44,324 nt of DNA from an uncultured Sphingobacteriales bacterium (lineage in GTDB: Bacteria; Bacteroidota; Bacteroidia; Chitinophagales; Chitinophagaceae). Below, piece after piece: positions 16,667 to 24,933 of the stretch. Below the pieces are notes generated by a model. The model saw only the letters and a list, made by a program, of their open reading frames with translations, was not told the DNA's origin and did no database searches. Position 1 is the stretch's first letter; every line of letters starts with the position of its first letter. The stretch is from contig CALMQS010000111.1 in the NCBI GenBank assembly GCA_937871285.1, positions 1 through 44,324 of the forward strand, written 5' to 3'. Made by a program: the position numbers and the translations under genes.

Positions 16667-18382
16667 ATGCCTCAGTTAAATACAGACAGCATTAAAGAAC
16701 GCACATTCGATGCCATTGTAATAGGCTCAGGGATCAGCGGTGGCTGGTCGGCAAAAGAGCTTACCGAAAAAGGATTGAAAACATTGCTGCTCGAACGTGG
16801 CAGGGATGTAAAGCACATCAAAGACTATCCTACCACCAATATGCTTCCTTATGAATTCGAGCACAGGGGCGAAGTACCACTGACAATAAGAGAAAAATCA
16901 CCTATCGTTAGTAAGTGTTATGCGTTCAGGGAAGACGCCATGCATTTTTTTGTGAAAGATGATGAGCATCCCTACATACAGGAAAAACCATTCGACTGGA
17001 TAAGGGGCTACCAGGTAGGAGGAAAATCACTATTGTGGGCCCGGCAAACGCAGCGCTGGAGCGATTTTGATTTTGAAGGACCGGCACGCGATGGTTTTGC
17101 CGTAGATTGGCCGATCCGTTATAAAGATATTGCGCCATGGTACAGTTATGTAGAAAAATTTGCAGGCATAGCCGGTAATAAAGATGGCTTGAAAGAATTG
17201 CCTGACGGTGAATTTCTCCCGGGCTACCCGCTCAATGCAGTTGAAGATTATTTTAAAGAGCAGGTGAGTCAAAAATATAAAGGACGCTATGTGATCAGCG
17301 CCCGGGCAGCGCATTTGTCGCAGCCACAGCCTATACATTTGGAGCAGGGGCGCGGACAATGCCAGAACCGAACCCTGTGCCAGCGCGGATGCCCTTTCGG
17401 CGGATATTTCAGCAGCAATGCTTCTACCATCCCGTGGGCGCAAAAAACAGGTAATCTAACCCTGCGTCCTTTTTCTGTAGTGCATTCCATTATATATGAT
17501 GAAAAGAAAGGGAAGGCAACCGGTGTTAAAGTAATTGATACCAACACAAAGGAGGAGATAGAATATTTTGCTAAGATCATTTTTGTAAATGCTTCTGCCA
17601 TCAATACCAACCTTATCCTGCTCAATTCAAAATCAAACCGCTTTCCCAACGGGTTGGGTAACGATAGCGGCGTATTGGGAAAGTATGTAGCGTTTCATCA
17701 TTATGGAGGAGGAGTAAGCGGCCGGTATGAGGGACAGTTGGAAAAGTTCCGGACAGATGGACGTAATCCGGCAGGATGCTATATTCCCCGTTTTAGAAAT
17801 GTATACAAACAGGAAACAGATTTCCTCCGTGGTTATGCAGCAGGGTTTAGCGCGGGCCGTGGCTTTTACAGCGATACATCTGTGATAGGAGAAACGCTGA
17901 AAGATAATTTGCTGAACCGGAAGCTGGGTTCATGGCATGTGGGTTCGCACATGATGGGTGAAACCATTCCCAAAGAACAAAGCTATATAAAGCTGGATGC
18001 GGATAAGAAGGATGACTGGGGCGTTCCCCTCTTAAAAATTTCTGTAGACTTTGATGACAATGACGCGAAAATGCTGGGTGATTATTTTGAACAGGTTAGT
18101 GAAATGTTTACGGCCGCAGGATTTAAAGATGTGAAAACCAGCAAGCGTCCCGGTGCTCCCGGATTGGACATTCATGAGATGGGTGGTGTGCGCATGGGGC
18201 ATGATCCTAAAACATCTATGCTTAATAAATGGCACCAGTTGCATGCCTGTAAAAATGTATTTGTGACCGATGGCGCCTGTATGACTTCAACTTCTACTCA
18301 AAATCCATCACTCACTTACATGGCTTTTTCTGCAAGGGCAGCCAATTTTGCGGTGGAAGAACTGAAGAAGGGAAATATTTAA
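16667..18382 (+). CDS. GMC-family FAD oxidoreductase, glucoside-3-dehydrogenase/FAD-glucose-dehydrogenase-like catalytic subunit
   Basis: 571 residues without its own signal peptide; it is presumably exported with the small subunit encoded upstream. The FAD-binding motif is GSGISGGWSAKEL (from residue 20). A C-x5-C-x3-C cluster at C232, C238 and C242 has the spacing of the [3Fe-4S] ligands of Burkholderia FAD-glucose dehydrogenase. The C-terminal GMC signature contains the catalytic His region (HEMGGVRMG) and the STQNPSLTYMA segment. In known systems such enzymes oxidise the C1 or C3 hydroxyl of sugars or glycosides and pass electrons to a c-type cytochrome. The sugar specificity cannot be read from sequence. 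Confidence 0.9.
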   Translation: MPQLNTDSIKERTFDAIVIGSGISGGWSAKELTEKGLKTLLLERGRDVKHIKDYPTTNMLPYEFEHRGEVPLTIREKSPIVSKCYAFREDAMHFFVKDDEHPYIQEKPFDWIRGYQVGGKSLLWARQTQRWSDFDFEGPARDGFAVDWPIRYKDIAPWYSYVEKFAGIAGNKDGLKELPDGEFLPGYPLNAVEDYFKEQVSQKYKGRYVISARAAHLSQPQPIHLEQGRGQCQNRTLCQRGCPFGGYFSSNASTIPWAQKTGNLTLRPFSVVHSIIYDEKKGKATGVKVIDTNTKEEIEYFAKIIFVNASAINTNLILLNSKSNRFPNGLGNDSGVLGKYVAFHHYGGGVSGRYEGQLEKFRTDGRNPAGCYIPRFRNVYKQETDFLRGYAAGFSAGRGFYSDTSVIGETLKDNLLNRKLGSWHVGSHMMGETIPKEQSYIKLDADKKDDWGVPLLKISVDFDDNDAKMLGDYFEQVSEMFTAAGFKDVKTSKRPGAPGLDIHEMGGVRMGHDPKTSMLNKWHQLHACKNVFVTDGACMTSTSTQNPSLTYMAFSARAANFAVEELKKGNI

Positions 18383-18624
18383 TTTGAAAATTTGAAAATG
18401 TAAGAATGCGGGAATGGAGAATGGGTAAGAGCTTCGGGACAAAGTGCTTATAGTTTGAACCCGCGTACCTGAATCCTGCAACCTGATACCTCCATTTTTA
18501 CCACTGACACCTACACCCTATAACCCTATATCTTCCACCACAAGGTTAGTGCAGGATGCTCATGTAAAAGAAACTGTCTATTTTACACTTACAGGCATAA
18601 TCTTATTAAACGATTGTATTTCAT
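18383..18624. repeat. Intergenic stretch of decayed low-complexity repeats
   Basis: It contains AATTTGAAAATTTGAAAATG, then runs of the style ACCTGAATCCTGCAACCTGATACC and CACCCTATAACCCTATA. No reading frame with coding character is seen. A promoter for the following PVC-type gene may lie near its end but was not identified. Confidence 0.4.
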
Positions 18625-21600
18625 ATGCGCCCCTATTTCTTTGCTATCTCCGGCATTTTTATTTTATGTAATTGTCTTTTATCCTGCGATCAGTCTTCCG
18701 GCACAAAACCAGGAAAACGTGATGAGAAAAAATTTTCAGAACATGTACGCAGTACAGCATTTCAAACACCCGAACAGGAACGTGCCGGGTTTATATTGCC
18801 GGAAGGGTTTGAAATAACGCTCTTTGCTTCCGAGCCGGATATCACCAAACCTATGAATATTGCCTTCGACGACCAGGGAAGGTTATGGGTTACACAATCA
18901 TCGGAATACCCGATGGCGGCAGGTTTCGGCAGAGGCGGAGACCGCATCAGTATACTGGAAGACACAAACGGAGATGGAAAGGCGGATAAATTCACTCATT
19001 TTGAAGACACCTTAAATATTCCTATCGGCATATTACCCGTAAGCGATGGTGCTATTGCTTACAGCATTCCCAACGTTTATCGCTTTACCGATACCAACAA
19101 AGATGGTAAAGCCGACAAGCAAAAAGCTTTATTGGGCCCCTTTGGATTTAAAGATACCCATGGTATGGTAAATAATTTCATCCGCGGATTCGACGGCTGG
19201 ATTCATTCTTCCCACGGGTTTACCAACACATCTACCATAGCCGGCGCGGATGGGGATTCCATTACCATGACTTCTGGCAATACGTTTCGGTTTAAACCCG
19301 ATGGAAGCCGGGTGGAACAAACTACTTTTGGAAGGGTGAATCCCTTTGGTTATAGCTACGACGAATGGGGTTATCTGTACTCTTTAGATTGTCATACCAA
19401 ACCCATCTACCAGCTCATCCCTGGCGGCGACTATCCTCATTTTGGAAAGATCGCCCCCGCCGGAATAGGGTTTGCCCCCGAAATGACCAGCTATGAACTT
19501 GGATCCACTGCCCTTGCGGGATTGGATTATTACACCGGTGAACAATTTCCTGAAGCATACAGGAACAGCTTTTTTTCGGGTGATGTGGTAACCTGCAAGG
19601 TTAACCGCAATACCATGACATTTAACGGATCTACACCTGTTGCTAAACGTGAGGAAGACTTTTTGGTGAGTAACGATCCCTGGTTTCGCCCGGTTGACGT
19701 AAAAACAGGGCCGGATGGCGCCTTGTATATAGCCGATTTTTATAACCGGATTATAGGTCACTATGAAGTGCCTTTAAACCATCCCGGCCGGGACAGGATA
19801 AGCGGGCGGATATGGAAAATTACTTATAAAGGAAAGGAAGCGCATAAGGATGTGAAAGCAAATGATTGGTCGAAGGCCAGCCTGGAAGAATTGTTAACCG
19901 GTTTGCAAAGTGAACAGTTAACTACCCGCTTTGCTATTGCCAACCGCATTGCAGATGTATGGAAAGAAAGAGCTGTTGAGCCTCTAAAAAAATTACTGAC
20001 TGCTGCTTCACCGGAAAAAGTATATATACAGGCACTGTGGATACTGAATCGCTTAGATGCCTTGCCCGTTACGCAACTTGATGAAGCGCTGCAGCACCAG
20101 GATCCGGTAATAAGGGTGCATGCGCTAAGGATACTCACCGAAATGCATACATTGAGTCTGTCGCATCGTGGTATGGTTGTGAAGGCGATGAATGATCAGA
20201 ATCCTCATGTACGGCGTATTGCAACCGGTGTGCTCACCAAATTTACCAATGCTGAAAATATAGCTCCATTGCTGGATATGTATAACAGAACAGATGAAAA
20301 GGATTCGCATCTCAGGTATACAGCGTTGCTCGGTATTCGAAATAACCTGAGAGACAATGCGGAAATAAAAAGAGCATTGGGCATGCAGTGGAAGGAGGAG
20401 CAGTTGGCTATCCTGTGTAAAGTAATGCTGGATGTGCCTTCGGCTGAAGCTGCAGGGTTTGTGCTGAACCATATGAAAAGCCATGAGATGCCCCGGCAGC
20501 AGCTTATTCACAGCTTTGAATACGCGGGGCGTTATCTTCCATCTTCGAAGGTAGATGATGCTGTTGCGTTGATCAGACAGCGGTTTGAAAAAGATAAGGA
20601 TGTGCAGTTTATGCTGTACAATACCATACGGCAGGGTATTGCACAAAAGGGAGCTAAGCCTTCGCATCAAATGCAGCAATGGGGTATCGGGTTAACCAAA
20701 CATTTTCTTGAAAATATTTCCGAAGCCAGTGATGTTTGGAAAAGTCGTCCGCTCGACAGCACCGGTGAGCCTGCAGATCCGTGGCGGGTGTCTGATGAGT
20801 TTTTAACGAATGTTGCGCCGGCTTTCCGTATCATCTTCAGCGAGGCGCATGGTTATAATCCAATGGCAGTATTGTATTCGGTTCCGTTTACATTGCCTGC
20901 CACCCTGCATATGAATGTTTTTGATAATGATATACACAACAGTGATACCAAAAAAGGCATCTCAAAAAATGTTGTTCGCATACGCCTGCAGGGTAGTAAT
21001 GAAGTGGTAGCGGAATACCGGATGGAGCAGAAGGAAACCATGGAATTTAAAGATCTCATCAAAGAAAAAGTGCCTTTTGATCTTTCGGCATGGCAGGGGA
21101 AATTGGGCTATATAGAAGTTGTTGACAGCACAAAAACAGGCTCCGTTGGAATAGGCAAGCTGGAACCGGCGGTTGTGCCTATTCCCGGCAAGGGAACAGA
21201 TGAAATGAATGAACGTCGCATACGGGCGGCCGAAATTGCCGGTGAATATAAAGTAGCAGCGCTGCAGCCTGCTTTGCAAAAAATAGTGGCGGCCGAATGG
21301 ATAGATTATAAAGTTCGTGCAGCGGCAGCCAATGCGCTCATGCATATTGCTTCCGGTAATAATACAGCATTGGTCGGGAAGCTGTTTAATGATAAAACAG
21401 CATTGCCTGCACTCAGGCAAAAAATGGCTGCGGCGCTGGCCCAGCACCCATCCGCCGCTACTTACCATATATTGCAGGAAGGATTAACCGGTAGCAGTTT
21501 TTCAGTACAAACGGCTATTATTTCTAATCTCGCCGCTTCACAGGAGGGTATAAATCATATATTAGAGGCATTTAAGGAAAAGCAGTTTAATCCGACGGTA

Positions 21601-22158
21601 TTAACGGAGCCGGTGGTGCGGGAAAGACTGGCTGCCAATAGTACACCAGTTCAGCAAAAGCAATTGGATGCACTTTGGGGCAGCAATAAAACGGATGCGG
21701 AAGAAAGACAAAAACTGATGGAAGACCGGATAGCCGGCGTAGGTATTTCTACTGCTACCCCCGAAGCAGGGAAAAACATTTTTGTTCAGAACTGTAGTAT
21801 GTGTCACCAAATAAAGAGCGAAGGAGGTTTGGTAGGGCCGCAGTTAGATGGAATTGGCAATTGGGGTGTTAAGGCCCTTACAGAAAAAATCCTTGATCCC
21901 AACCGGAATATATCGCAGGCTTTTCGTACCTATAACATTACTTTGAAGAATGGAAAGCTGGTGAGTGGATTATACCGCAGAACAGAGGGTGAAGTAATGG
22001 TATATGCTGATCCATCAGGCAAGGAATTTTCGGTGGCTAAAAGTGATATCAGAGAAAATAAGCCATCGCAGTACACTTTGATGCCCGACCAGTTCAGGAA
22101 TACCATTAAAGAGGAAGATTTTTATGCGCTGATGAAGTATTTGCTGAGTGTGAAGTGA
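18625..22158 (+). CDS. PVC-type c-type cytochrome lipoprotein: beta-propeller, HEAT repeats, CxxCH domain (second copy)
   Basis: 1177-residue lipoprotein (lipobox LLSC, Cys21). The N-terminal propeller contains EGFEITLFASEPDITKPMNIAFDDQGRLWV, the hallmark of 'membrane-bound dehydrogenase' domain proteins, with Ca-type loops DTNGDGKADK and DTNKDGKADK. HEAT repeats fill roughly residues 420-660. An additional domain and a second HEAT stretch follow. The C-terminal cytochrome c domain has C1057-S-M-C1060-H1061. It lies downstream of the GMC dehydrogenase pair and is a plausible electron acceptor for it (inference). The architecture repeats that of the minus-strand gene at 2886-6293, but the two have clearly diverged. 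Confidence 0.92.
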   Translation: MRPYFFAISGIFILCNCLLSCDQSSGTKPGKRDEKKFSEHVRSTAFQTPEQERAGFILPEGFEITLFASEPDITKPMNIAFDDQGRLWVTQSSEYPMAAGFGRGGDRISILEDTNGDGKADKFTHFEDTLNIPIGILPVSDGAIAYSIPNVYRFTDTNKDGKADKQKALLGPFGFKDTHGMVNNFIRGFDGWIHSSHGFTNTSTIAGADGDSITMTSGNTFRFKPDGSRVEQTTFGRVNPFGYSYDEWGYLYSLDCHTKPIYQLIPGGDYPHFGKIAPAGIGFAPEMTSYELGSTALAGLDYYTGEQFPEAYRNSFFSGDVVTCKVNRNTMTFNGSTPVAKREEDFLVSNDPWFRPVDVKTGPDGALYIADFYNRIIGHYEVPLNHPGRDRISGRIWKITYKGKEAHKDVKANDWSKASLEELLTGLQSEQLTTRFAIANRIADVWKERAVEPLKKLLTAASPEKVYIQALWILNRLDALPVTQLDEALQHQDPVIRVHALRILTEMHTLSLSHRGMVVKAMNDQNPHVRRIATGVLTKFTNAENIAPLLDMYNRTDEKDSHLRYTALLGIRNNLRDNAEIKRALGMQWKEEQLAILCKVMLDVPSAEAAGFVLNHMKSHEMPRQQLIHSFEYAGRYLPSSKVDDAVALIRQRFEKDKDVQFMLYNTIRQGIAQKGAKPSHQMQQWGIGLTKHFLENISEASDVWKSRPLDSTGEPADPWRVSDEFLTNVAPAFRIIFSEAHGYNPMAVLYSVPFTLPATLHMNVFDNDIHNSDTKKGISKNVVRIRLQGSNEVVAEYRMEQKETMEFKDLIKEKVPFDLSAWQGKLGYIEVVDSTKTGSVGIGKLEPAVVPIPGKGTDEMNERRIRAAEIAGEYKVAALQPALQKIVAAEWIDYKVRAAAANALMHIASGNNTALVGKLFNDKTALPALRQKMAAALAQHPSAATYHILQEGLTGSSFSVQTAIISNLAASQEGINHILEAFKEKQFNPTVLTEPVVRERLAANSTPVQQKQLDALWGSNKTDAEERQKLMEDRIAGVGISTATPEAGKNIFVQNCSMCHQIKSEGGLVGPQLDGIGNWGVKALTEKILDPNRNISQAFRTYNITLKNGKLVSGLYRRTEGEVMVYADPSGKEFSVAKSDIRENKPSQYTLMPDQFRNTIKEEDFYALMKYLLSVK

Positions 22159-22194
22159 GAGGTGAGAAGTGAATGGTGAAGGGTGAAGGGTGAA
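22159..22194. repeat. Short GTGAAGG-type tandem repeat
   Basis: Directly after the PVC-type stop codon the sequence reads as irregular copies of GTGAAGG/GTGAGAAGT, partly answered by TTTCAC and TTATTCACTATTGACC further downstream. It is non-coding. Confidence 0.4.
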
Positions 22195-22279
22195 TTCGTT
22201 TCACGACATGAAAGGTGAGAAGAGAAACGTGCATTTATTCACTATTGACCATTGATTACTCGCGAATAAGTATCTCCCC

Positions 22280-22301
22280 CCGGTGCGTGTCTTCACCCCG
22301 G
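22280..22301. repeat. GTGTCTTCACC hairpin repeat, copy 1
   Basis: CCGGTG ... CACCCCGG around a core GTGTCTTCACC (22287-22297). The same 11-nt core recurs in the next gene gap at 23737-23747 in a perfect hairpin, which suggests a dispersed intergenic repeat. Confidence 0.4.
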
Positions 22302-22359
22302 AATAAGGATATGTTCGTTAAATTTATAAATGTTTAAAATAAAAATTATGATAGCAGAG

Positions 22360-23535
22360 ATGCGTAAAGTATTAATAAGCGGTTTAGCATTGGGCTTAAT
22401 GATTGCCGGCTGTAATACGCAGGCTAATCAACAAAAATCCCGTACGGTAACATTCAGCAAACAGGTGCTTAGCAAAGATTTCGTTAGCGAAGGCGCTGCC
22501 GTTGGAGATGTAAATAAAGATGGCAGAATAGATGTGATAGCCGGTGCTTTCTGGTTTGAGGCGCCGGACTGGAAAAAGCATGAGATAGCAAAGCCGGAAA
22601 AATACGTGGTAGGAGTGGGTTACAGCAATTCATTTTTGAATTTCAGCATGGATGTAAACCAGGACGGGTGGATTGACCAGGTACGGATTGATTGGCCGGG
22701 GAAAACAGCGGTATGGCATGAGAACCCTCAGAATAAGCCCGGGCATTGGCCCGTGCATGTTATCCATACATCGGTAGGCAATGAGGCGCCGTTGTTTGTT
22801 GACGTAGATGGCGATGGCAGGAAAGATATTGTGTGCAACGATCCTGAAAAGAAGCAGATCATCTGGCTGCAATCGCCGCAAAAAAAGGGTGATACCACCT
22901 GGGTGCTGACAGTAATAGATGGTAATGAAGGGATACCCGGCACGCATATGTACACCCATGGATTGGGCTATGCCGATATCAACGGTGATGGAAGAAAAGA
23001 TGTGCTGATCAGCAAGGGATGGTGGGAAGGGCCTTCAGACCCTAAACAGCCCAACTGGACGTTTCATGCTGCGGACCTGAGCGAAGATTGCGCACAAATG
23101 TATGTGATGGATTTAAATGGTGACGAACTGGCGGATATCATCAGTTCTTCTGCGCACAATTACGGTATATGGTGGCATGAACAGCAAAAAGATGCCAACG
23201 GGAATATTACATTTACACATCATCACATTGATTCCAGCTTTTCGCAGAGCCATAGTCTGGCATTGGTGGATGTTAATGGTGATGGGCATCCGGACCTTGT
23301 TACCGGTAAAAGATACTTCGCGCACAACGGCGGAGATCCCGGTGCACATGAACCCGCGGTATTGTATTGGTTTGAATATAAACCGGGGAAAACACCTGCA
23401 TGGATAAAACATGAAGTGGATAATGACTCCGGCTCCGGTTTGAACCTTGTGGTGGAAGATATTAATGGCGATAAACTGCCCGATATTATTGTATCTAATA
23501 AAAAAGGAGTGTATGTTTTTTTGCAGAAAAAGTAA
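22360..23535 (+). CDS. FG-GAP/VCBS repeat lipoprotein
   Basis: 391 residues from the ATG at 22360; upstream in-frame ATGs at 22330 and 22348 are alternatives. The chosen start gives a clean lipoprotein signal with lipobox IAGC. The body is a beta-propeller made of seven Ca-binding loops of the type DxNxDGxxD: DVNKDGRID, DVNQDGWID, DVDGDGRKD, DINGDGRKD, DLNGDELAD, DVNGDGHPD and DINGDKLPD. Such proteins are surface-exposed or periplasmic and often accompany PVC-type proteins and glycosidases. No catalytic residues can be named. Confidence 0.88.
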   Translation: MRKVLISGLALGLMIAGCNTQANQQKSRTVTFSKQVLSKDFVSEGAAVGDVNKDGRIDVIAGAFWFEAPDWKKHEIAKPEKYVVGVGYSNSFLNFSMDVNQDGWIDQVRIDWPGKTAVWHENPQNKPGHWPVHVIHTSVGNEAPLFVDVDGDGRKDIVCNDPEKKQIIWLQSPQKKGDTTWVLTVIDGNEGIPGTHMYTHGLGYADINGDGRKDVLISKGWWEGPSDPKQPNWTFHAADLSEDCAQMYVMDLNGDELADIISSSAHNYGIWWHEQQKDANGNITFTHHHIDSSFSQSHSLALVDVNGDGHPDLVTGKRYFAHNGGDPGAHEPAVLYWFEYKPGKTPAWIKHEVDNDSGSGLNLVVEDINGDKLPDIIVSNKKGVYVFLQKK

Positions 23536-23630
23536 AGCTACTTGCAAAGCAGTCTGTCCTTCTTATATTTACAAACAATATTCAATGTCGTTTAGTTAGT
23601 ATTGGGGGGCTACCAAAAAGTAATATTTAG

Positions 23631-23686
23631 CCACCAAGCCACAAAGAAATAGAAGCGTGAAAAGCATCACTTTGTGTCTTTGTGCC
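23631..23686. repeat. Imperfect inverted repeat (CCACAAAG / CTTTGTG type)
   Basis: The left arm AGCCACCAAGCCACAAAG (from 23629) and the right arm CTTTGTGTCTTTGTGCCA (23670-23687) are complementary at most positions. The sequence resembles dispersed intergenic repeats often seen in Bacteroidota genomes. Confidence 0.4.
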
Positions 23687-23731
23687 ATATCTTTAAACTA
23701 AACCTTTTGGTCAGCCTCGGCGAGCCGCCAT

Positions 23732-23751
23732 GGTTGGTGTCTTCACCAACC
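23732..23751. repeat. GTGTCTTCACC hairpin repeat, copy 2
   Basis: A perfect 8-bp stem, GGTTGGTG (23732-23739) and CACCAACC (23744-23751), with a TCTT loop. It shares the core GTGTCTTCACC with the hairpin at 22280-22301. No T tract follows, so it is unlikely to be a simple terminator. Confidence 0.5.
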
Positions 23752-23801
23752 GCTTAACTGAATGACATTGAATCAACATTCACTAATTAAATATTTGATT
23801 C

Positions 23802-24662
23802 ATGAGATTTGGTATCAACACGTTTTTATTTACCTCTCCTTTTACCACAGAAAGCATTTCGTTATTCCCCCAGTTTAAAAAATGGGGATTTGATTCCGTT
23901 GAAATTGCGCTGGAAGACGCATCGCATATAGACCCGGTTACTGTGAAAAAGGCATTGGATGATAACGGGCTGGTGTGTGGTTCTATTTGCGCTGCCATGG
24001 GCGGCGGACGTGATCTGCGGGGCACTGCCGAAGCGCAGAAAGGAGCGCTGGATTATTTAACAGCGGTAATTGACCTGTCTCCTGTATTGGGTCATCCTAC
24101 GTTAATCGGACCTTTGTATTCAGAAGTTGGGAGAGCAGACTTGGTTGCTCCGGAAGATTATAAGCAGCAATGGGATACCGTTGTAAAGCATTTGCGTACG
24201 CTGGCTGCACATGCAGGCCAACTCAATGTTAAGCTGGCTATTGAACCACTTAACCGTTTTGAAACCGACTTTATCAATACCTGCGACCAGGCGCTAAAGA
24301 TGGTGAATGATGTTAATGAGAAGGCGCTGTTGATGCACTTAGATACTTTTCACATGAATATTGAGGAAAAAGACTCCGCGAAAGCAATATTGAAAGCGGG
24401 TAATAAGCTGGGACATTTTCATGCCTGCGGGAGCGACAGGGGCACACCCGGCAATGATCACATTAACTGGACGGGCATATTCGACGCGTTAAAACAGGTA
24501 GATTATGATGGTGATGTAGTCATCGAATCCTTTACGCCCGCTATTGAGATCATTGCACGGGCGGCATGCATCTGGAGGGAGATGGAGCCTTCAAAAGAAA
24601 GCATAGCCATTGAAGGCGTGAAGTTTTTAAAGAAGCAACAGGAAGCTGCTGCCGCCAGGTAA
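23802..24662 (+). CDS. Ketose 3-epimerase of the D-tagatose/D-allulose 3-epimerase family
   Basis: 286-residue TIM-barrel enzyme of the sugar phosphate isomerase/epimerase superfamily. The metal ligands read E148 (AIEPLNRFETDFINT), D181 (HLDTFHMNIEE), H207 (GHFHACGSDRG) and E242 (VVIESF). Their spacings (33, 26, 35) equal those of characterised D-psicose 3-epimerases (E152, D185, H211, E246). The SDRGTPGNDHINW motif is also family-typical. It should epimerise free ketoses at C3; an action on 3-keto-sugar intermediates is possible but speculative. No signal peptide is seen, so it is cytosolic. A strong terminator follows 25 bp after the stop codon. Confidence 0.9.
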   Translation: MRFGINTFLFTSPFTTESISLFPQFKKWGFDSVEIALEDASHIDPVTVKKALDDNGLVCGSICAAMGGGRDLRGTAEAQKGALDYLTAVIDLSPVLGHPTLIGPLYSEVGRADLVAPEDYKQQWDTVVKHLRTLAAHAGQLNVKLAIEPLNRFETDFINTCDQALKMVNDVNEKALLMHLDTFHMNIEEKDSAKAILKAGNKLGHFHACGSDRGTPGNDHINWTGIFDALKQVDYDGDVVIESFTPAIEIIARAACIWREMEPSKESIAIEGVKFLKKQQEAAAAR

Positions 24663-24687
24663 GTTTTCCAGATGAAATATTTTAAAT

Positions 24688-24723
24688 AAAAGGCAGTTGG
24701 AATAATGTTTCAACTGCCTTTTT
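24688..24723 (+). terminator. Rho-independent terminator after the epimerase gene
   Basis: A perfect 12-bp stem, AAAAGGCAGTTG (24688-24699) and CAACTGCCTTTT (24711-24722), with an 11-nt loop and a run of T. It ends the transcript of the epimerase gene. Confidence 0.88.
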
Positions 24724-24863
24724 CTGTTTGCCGCTTGTAGTGCACGCAGGTTCAGTCATAATGTTCCTATACGTTTTATCCATGCATAGCAACAGTGCTT
24801 TTGGTTTCTTTTTTTGCACATGCTCAGGAAGGTACAGGATGAAATTATGCTGTATTGCTGCTA

Positions 24864-24879
24864 CCTTCAGCGCTGAAGG
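24864..24879. promoter_or_regulatory. Perfect 16-bp palindrome upstream of the GH78-like gene
   Basis: CCTTCAGCGCTGAAGG is fully self-complementary with no loop, as expected of an operator rather than a terminator. It lies 54 bp upstream of the GH78-like ATG and after the previous terminator, so it is placed to control that gene. The regulator is unknown. Confidence 0.4.
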
Positions 24880-24933
24880 GAACGACTGCTATTGTTATTC
24901 CCGCACATCAAAAAACTGATGAAGCACTTACAA

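Noticed and set aside
20125..21468. Long minus-strand frames inside the second PVC-type gene
   Set aside because: Antisense shadows of a well-supported coding region, with Cys/His/Phe-rich composition and no recognisable motif.
22159..22194. GTGAAGG repeats considered as a CRISPR or tandem-repeat locus
   Set aside because: The units are very short and irregular, with no spacers of constant length and no cas genes nearby.
23732..23751. Hairpin considered as a terminator of the FG-GAP gene
   Set aside because: No T tract follows on either strand, and its core recurs in another gap, so a dispersed repeat fits better.
24728..24919. 63-codon plus-strand frame before the GH78-like gene
   Set aside because: It has a cysteine/phenylalanine-rich, non-coding-like composition, follows a terminator and overlaps the operator-like palindrome.
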